Source: Lottia gigantea (lineage: Eukaryota > Mollusca > Gastropoda > Lottiidae). Taken from it: 64,000 bases of DNA. Positions 45,301-64,000 of the stretch are shown piece after piece (position 1 is the first letter of the stretch; the number at the start of each line of letters is the position of its first letter). Where the stretch lies: the NCBI RefSeq assembly GCF_000327385.1, contig NW_008709979.1, positions 650,950-714,949 of the forward strand, given 5' to 3'. Below the pieces are notes generated by a model. The model was given only the letters and a program-made list of their open reading frames with translations, was not told the DNA's origin and ran no database searches. The position numbers and the translations under genes are program-made.

Positions 45301-48300
45301 TCAATCAAAAAGTCCCAAATCATCTGGAATATCTCTATTATCATCATCATCTGATATCATATATCTCTTAATGTCACTAGAACATTCATTGAGGAACTGT
45401 AAACGTCCTTTAGGTTGTCTCATATGAATTAAACAGTACCGACCACAAGTAAAACTGGGCTGTGATAGGAGGTAATCACACATTTGTGATGCTGAGAACT
45501 GTTTAATCTTGTGCATAACAAGGTAATTATGTCCACCAGTAGTTCTCTTATTACCATCCACATTCCATTCTTTACACTTCTTCACCAAATGTTCAAGCAC
45601 CAGGTCTGGAAGATCTGGTCCAAAGATGAGTTCCTCTAAAGTTTCCAAACTTGAGTAGTCCAGAATCATATTTTCCAATATTCTGTAGATAAATGGGTCC
45701 AGTTCATCACCAGTTGGATTATTTATAAATTCTGCAGGAATTTCATCTTTAATATCTCTACCAGATCGTTTTAAAGTCATGGCCATCTCTATCAGATCTT
45801 CATTAGAAGTAGTAGCTATATATCTCCTTGTTATGTACTAAAATAGAATATTAAATGCACTTTGTTGAATATTTGACAAGTTTAAAATGGGTCGTGTTAA
45901 CATAAGTGAATAAGCTGTAAATTGCATGGAAGAATTTCAACTGCAACTGATAATTCACTACTCTTTTTATAAGCTGTAAAGAATGTAAGACTATTTTACG
46001 AAAGTCAGTACCCAATATGAGTGAGCAAGCTATACAATGTTTTTTTATCACAAAGCAAATTGAGATATTAAAGGGATTGTAAGGAGGTTTTCTTAAAATT
46101 TTGTGAATTGCCGACACTGATAGCATTGATTTGCACCATTCCAATTTTCAATCAGTTGACTGTGGTTCACAGACTTCTGATTATAAAATGGAATGGTGCA
46201 AATCAATGCTATCAGTGTCTCAAATACAAATTTTAGGAAACATCTTTATACTATACCTCTATTAATGAATATCTACAAGTTAATTCTCTAACAGCACATT
46301 CAGCAGCACTAAATTTAGCTTGTGGTTTATTCTGACCAATGGAACATGATATCAGTTTACCATTAATGTACATCAAACATCTACAAATATTATCATATAA
46401 TCTTAAATAGAACTTTTATTCAAATACACAACCATTAACACTGATTGTATACAACTTAAATTAGATAGTACTTGTGATGTGTTAAGTTGTAACCAATTAT
46501 TGATGGGAGTAAATCGTTATTCCTCAAAGCTGTGTTATTAAATTATTGTGTTCAACATAAATTCATGTCCATACCAGAAATATGAATGGGACTATATTAG
46601 CAAGTCATTACTGATATCTCCAAAATGCCAATGAGCAATATGAGGTAGTTTTAGTGGATTTGTACTATTTCATCAGTGATTCGAAATCTTGAATAAGAAA
46701 TGAAAGTAAATCTACCTAAAGTCTTTACAATCTCTAACTTTATCTGAAGAATGAAGAACGTATTCTACCAATAGATTATTAGCTGTTGCTGTGGTTTCTA
46801 ATACTTTATATGGTACTGGTTCCTGTTCACCAGTCTGAATCATAACAACCACTTCATTTTGTCCATCTGAACCTTGATCTTCCTTAGCTCTTTTCGAGAT
46901 CAACCCTCCAATATTACTACCAACTTCATAGAACCTTCCCTTTACCAAAATATCTAGAATTTTGGAATCTTGGCGATTTAATACAATCAATTTCTTGTAG
47001 TCATTGACTAATTCATCTAAAGTTTTAGAACGTAATCGCTCATAACCATTCAGATAAGCCTTCTTGATAGCTTCTTTTCTCTCTAGTCCTTCACCAGAGC
47101 CCAGAAAACAATCATCTGTATACACATCACACTTTACTTTATTTTCTTCTGTATCTCCTCGATATAGAACACAGGTAATTTGTATACCAGTCATGGAACA
47201 AATGAAGTCCAAATCTCGTATGATGTCTCTTGGATTGTCAGTTTTTGGCATCTTTCTGTAAAGTTTTAATAACTGTTGTTTACTATAGCTGTACACAAAC
47301 TTCAGTGGTCGTTCACTTTCATTTTCTTCATTTGATATCTGTAAGATTTCACTAACTGTTTTGGTATGAAGAATATATAAGGCTCGTCGAAAGACTTCCT
47401 CACGAACCATCTTTTCATGACTTCCACAAGCCTTAGCAATAGCAACGCCCAAAATCTTCAGTTTACCATGAATTTCTGATCCTTCTTGGTCATCATGTCG
47501 GTCAAATCGATAATCTGTGCGAACCTTCATCATAACATCATCAATACTTCTACGTCCTTTTTCTATCATTTGGAAACATGTCAAAGCTGGATCAAACTGA
47601 TCCAATAGTAGATCTTTAAAATACATGAACTTCTCCTCAATGCTGATGTTTTGAGATTGTGGTGGTGGAGCATCATCATAATTCATAAAGTGTTGGTTGA
47701 AATTAAATCCTTTTCTGAAATCTCGAGCTCCCAGACCCATCATACCACCACCTCCTCTATGCATTCCACCATCCATCATAGGTGGCCCACCCATACCTCT
47801 TCCCATAGGAGGACCCATACCCATAGGTGGCTCAAATCCCATTGGGGAACCTCTTCCCATAGGTGGACCTCTTCCCATTGGTGGACCCCTTCCCATTTGA
47901 GGACCCATACTCATTGGAGGTCCCATACCCATTGGATGTCCCATACGCTTAGGTGGTCCTCTTCCCATGGGAGGACCCCTGTCCATATGAGATCCCCTAG
48001 CACTACCACTGTCTTTGCCTTCCATAGGGTCATCTGAATATTGCTCATTCTTTATCATTTCACTCTGCATTTCTAACAACATAGACTGTCTCTCAATAAC
48101 TTTCTTCAATTTTTCTTGCTTTTCTTCTATGGAAAGGTCACTATCAGTAATCGTAGAAAATTGTTGTTGGTTATATTTTACCATTTCATTCAATGTGGAG
48201 ACATCCATTCCAGTGGTGGAGGTTTTACTTCTTTTATTACCATCTGAATTGGAATCTAACACCCTCTTCTTTCCACCAACTACAAATACAGGATCGAGAA

Positions 48301-48935
48301 AGACGTTAGCCACAACAATCAGCCAAACATTAGAGCACATTGCAGAATCTAATGCCATAACTTACTACCATCAATTATCATGTGATCTTTAATCTATAGT
48401 AGGATTCAATGAAAGAAAAACCACGTTTTACCATTATTAACAGGCAAATAATGTCATGTAAATTTTCCACAACTCAAACTGTTATACAGAACCCCTGTGT
48501 TAATAAACAATCACGTTACTTTTATTATAAATGAGATGTTGCAAAATAAATGTAATGTAAATACAAGCAACAAAGTACATTTAGTACTTCACTCTCAATA
48601 ATATAAGCCTTTATGATATAAAAAAGACCTTACCATCATTGGCTGAACCAGACTGGTTGGTATAACCACCTAAAAGTAAAAAGAAAAACAAGGTCTTAAG
48701 TGGAAATATATTGTATTCATCTATGTAAAATTAAAAAATCAACCCTTCAAAATTTAAGCTGTCTTAAAGGGATTGTAAAGAGGTTTTCTATACTTTGTAT
48801 GTGTGTATACATAAAAAATTTAGAAAACCTCTTAACAATCCCTTTTAGGGTGCAGAAACCTCAGAATTTGACATGTTTAGATAAAATACAAATATAACAC
48901 ATACCTTCATATCCTTCAAAATAATCCTTCTGCAT
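45301..48935 (-). CDS. NKRF-like double-stranded-RNA-binding nuclear protein (at least 5 coding exons, about 763 aa)
   Basis: NKRF is a nucleolar RNA-binding protein that recruits XRN2 and DHX15 in rRNA processing. Minus-strand exons: 48905-48952, 48634-48669, 46716-48279, 46257-46380, 45301-45837. A basic stretch (GGKKRVLD, NKRSK) could be a nuclear signal. Then come a coiled-coil segment, a low-complexity Gly/Pro/Met repeat (GPPMGRG) of about 80 residues, a dsRBD-like domain (KVKCDVYTDD, then GLERKEAIKKAYLNGYERL) and a second one (FRCLMYINGKLISCSIGQN, then KFSAAECAVREL). The C-terminal domain aligns in order with the NKRF R3H region (YLVMHKI against YLVVGRK) but lacks the Arg-x3-His signature. 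No G-patch is seen. The first Met in frame is at 48935; the frame stays open upstream to the acceptor at 48953, so a further 5' exon that ends phase 1 may exist. CDKN2AIP-type proteins are an alternative. Confidence 0.6.
46080..46250. repeat. Hairpin element with perfect 31-bp inverted repeat
   Basis: Bases 46113-46143 and 46189-46219 are exact reverse complements over 31 bp, 45 bp apart. Imperfect pairing extends outwards through AAAATTTT and GAGGTTTTCT. The outer end AAAGGGATTGTAAGGAGG is shared with the hairpin at 48766-48848. This fits a small MITE in the NKRF-like gene's last intron. Confidence 0.85.
48766..48848. repeat. Short hairpin element with 27-bp ends
   Basis: AAAGGGATTGTAAAGAGGTT at the left pairs with its near-exact reverse complement at the right (AACCTCTTAACAATCCCTTT). 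The sequence of the end matches the outer end of the hairpin at 46080-46250, so they form one family. It lies in an intron of the NKRF-like gene. Confidence 0.8.
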
Positions 48936-48952
48936 CTTGACTAACTTTTCTT

Positions 48953-50954
48953 CTGTAAATATAAGAGAAGCTATAAAGTCTATAATATAAATCTCAACTA
49001 GGTAGTTTATGTAAATCAATAATATGTAAATAGAACAATACTATATGCTAAGCACACGTCTTGGATGGCGATTTGTGTCACAGAATAGTCTTGTCATGAG
49101 TTTCATCCACCAGCTGGGGGCACATCAGGAGTCACACATAAAATCTCCAGTCAGCCTTTTCCATTACATTGATAATCACGGGTCGGGCAAGGTATTACAA
49201 AATTGAGATCGATTATCAATGGTAGACTACCAATCTGTAATCGATTGACAATCAAAATAATTTTAGTAGGTTAATTTTGTGTCATTGAAGTAAATTCATT
49301 CTTATAGATTATCTTGGGTAAGTTTTGTGCTAAAGGAAGAGATTACTACTTGTTAACAGGTACAGTGGAGATAATGTAACTTTGACATATAATCAAAATT
49401 ATACATTCGTAGCGACAATAATAGATTATTTAACCCAGGCCTCATCACGTGCCTATTATGCAATTGAAAGGAAAATAAATCTGATTGGAAAAAACAATTT
49501 GTAACAATTATCAAACTGGTTTGATATTACAAATCCTGTTGGCAATATGATAATCTTGTCATGGAAGCGCGAACACATGTGAGATTTTACTCAAGATTCG
49601 AATCGGCTACAAAAATTAGTGACCAAGGCTTTTCGTGTGCCTGCACCTTAAGACAAATAACATGAACATACCTTTTTTTAATGATAGACAATTTAATAGA
49701 AGTAACTATATAAACTAGTACAGAACAGTACTGTTTATCAATTAACACCTACAAAAAATTAAATGTTAAAAATTCAAAAAATGAAATAACTACAAATATT
49801 CTTTAAGTGCCGTAGGCCATTAATTAATTTGCAATATAAAGTAAGGTAATACTCTCTTTTAAGCTCAAATCATGTTAGTTGACCAAATCTTAACCAATAA
49901 GCTCACAGAAATTGGAAAATTACTACCCACAAGAAAAATGACCAAGCATACTATTGTGTTTTCAAGAATAATGAAGCAAATGTAATAAGTTTTTAAATTT
50001 GTTCCAAGGTGACAATTATTTTCATACAGAACTCATATGAAAAGTATCTTTTTTTGTAAAAAAAAAATCAGGTAAAAACAGATTTTTTGCCTCAACATGT
50101 TTTTAATGATACTTCCATTTATTTCTGCCTAATGTTGTTTTTTCCATTTAAAAAAAAAAAAAAATACCCCAATTATCAGGAATGACATAATCTATAATGT
50201 CAAATAGTAAGTCAGTATAAAAACCTTAAATCTGAACATAAACTCTAATAGGTCCTACCTGAACACCAATTAGTAATCAGTATTTACCTTTTCAATTTTG
50301 TAACAATTTAATTGATTGTGGCAGTTTCCGTAGAAGCTGGCAAATCACTTCCTTATTTTGAAGTAAAATATTTTTTGAAACTTAACAATCATCCTATAAT
50401 TTAAATACAAAAAAAATTCAAAATATGATAAATTACTAAAAGACATTGATTGTATTATAGGTATAAAGATAGACAGTATTTGGTAGAGGTGATCCATCAC
50501 TGTTAATTAATAAAAAAAATAATATCTGATCATTATGAAAATCATGCAGCTTCGTCTTAACTTTTGTGGGATACGCCAATAAACAGTTTGCAATAGTTTA
50601 GCTTTAGTCAGTTTTAGAACGTTATCTTAGACGACAATTTAAGACTTTCAACAGTATTTTACTTTTAGAGTTGATGTATACATCAATAACATGCATGTAT
50701 TTTTTCTTAGTTTAAGGCCTCGATTCTCCATACAAAATTGATGTTGTGTCTGTGGTCTTACCCCAGATTCCATTTTTAATTAATTATTCTTCTTGATCTA
50801 CAGCAAAACAATGCTTTCAAGTCTCAACTCCAACTAAGAAGCACGATTTAGCGAGTTCGTACTCACAAGACGGATAAATTTCTTCAGAAAATGTAACCAC
50901 AAATTGGTTTTAGGCGATACCAATAAAGCGGAAGTCGCATGTGAAAAATCCAAC
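48953..50954. promoter_or_regulatory. Head-to-head region between NKRF-like gene and LONP1
   Basis: The two genes point away from each other here. Close to LONP1, at 50761-50772 on the minus strand, ATGGAATCTGGG is followed by a consensus donor GTAAGA. This could be the first exon of the NKRF-like gene, but its phase does not fit the known second exon directly, so a missing exon or a non-coding use is needed. If correct, the two genes share a promoter of under 200 bp. The dispersed element at 49430-49680 lies inside. Confidence 0.4.
49430..49680 (-). repeat. Dispersed element, copy 2 (family of 38850-39180)
   Basis: The reverse complement carries ATATCAAACCAGTTTGATAA flanked by GTTGCCAACA-type and ACAAGATTATCA-type blocks, in the same order as at 38850. 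Overall identity is moderate. Confidence 0.65.
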
Positions 50955-63936
<12,982 letters not shown>

Positions 63937-64000
63937 GTATGTTATGACTTTATTTACACAGAAAATTAATTGATGTTTTTAGTAATATCACCCCAATTAA

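Noticed and set aside
48280-48358. Longer N-terminus of the NKRF-like gene starting MALDSAMCSN
   Set aside because: A good acceptor at 48280 and two upstream exons in phase show that this is intron read-through.
47064-48392. Plus-strand open frames over the NKRF-like exon
   Set aside because: They are antisense shadows of the low-complexity Gly/Pro/Met repeat.

Overview
This window is animal nuclear DNA. It is AT-rich, with short exons, many GT-AG introns and long non-coding stretches full of tandem and inverted repeats. The proteins look like those of a bilaterian invertebrate. Gene content, a tRNA-derived SINE and a Penelope-like retroelement suggest a lophotrochozoan, probably a mollusc, but that placement is inference. 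No bacterial, organellar or viral gene is visible.

Layout, left to right. (1) 59-10330 (+): a complete 19-exon gene for a Treslin/TICRR-like replication-initiation factor of about 1,670 aa. (2) 11798-13949 (+): a three-exon gene for an unrecognised basic protein of 312 aa. (3) 14526-18066 (-): an 11-exon gene for a coiled-coil protein whose C-terminal half resembles CCDC122. (4) 19506-21322 (+) and 25966-28027 (-): two secreted/ER cyclophilins, convergent and with the same internal exon sizes, separated by a dead Penelope-like fragment at 22866-24605. (5) 28300-36577: gene-poor DNA whose right-hand part may be a very long 3' UTR of the next gene. (6) 36578-43759 (-): an alpha-arrestin (ARRDC2/3/4-like) with two PPxY motifs. 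(7) 45301-about 48935 (-): a double-stranded-RNA-binding, NKRF-like nuclear protein. (8) 50955 to the right edge (+): the first 18 coding exons of the mitochondrial Lon protease LONP1; the peptidase domain lies beyond the window.

The genes do not form one pathway. They cover DNA replication (Treslin), ER folding (two cyclophilins), receptor/ubiquitin-ligase adaptor work (arrestin), RNA processing (NKRF-like) and mitochondrial proteolysis (LONP1).

The most unusual signal is repeated in three unrelated genes. A 3' splice site together with the first 20-50 bases of its exon has been tandemly copied into the upstream intron: about 3 copies in Treslin (2741-2860), about 7 in the unknown gene (12200-12660) and about 23 in the arrestin gene (37165-38470). 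Several copies keep a full acceptor and a following GT, so some could act as in-frame microexons. In the arrestin gene such a unit would add one PPxY motif. Smaller exon-derived copies sit beside Treslin exon 10 and LONP1 exon 17. Several short inverted-repeat (MITE-like) families recur in the introns.
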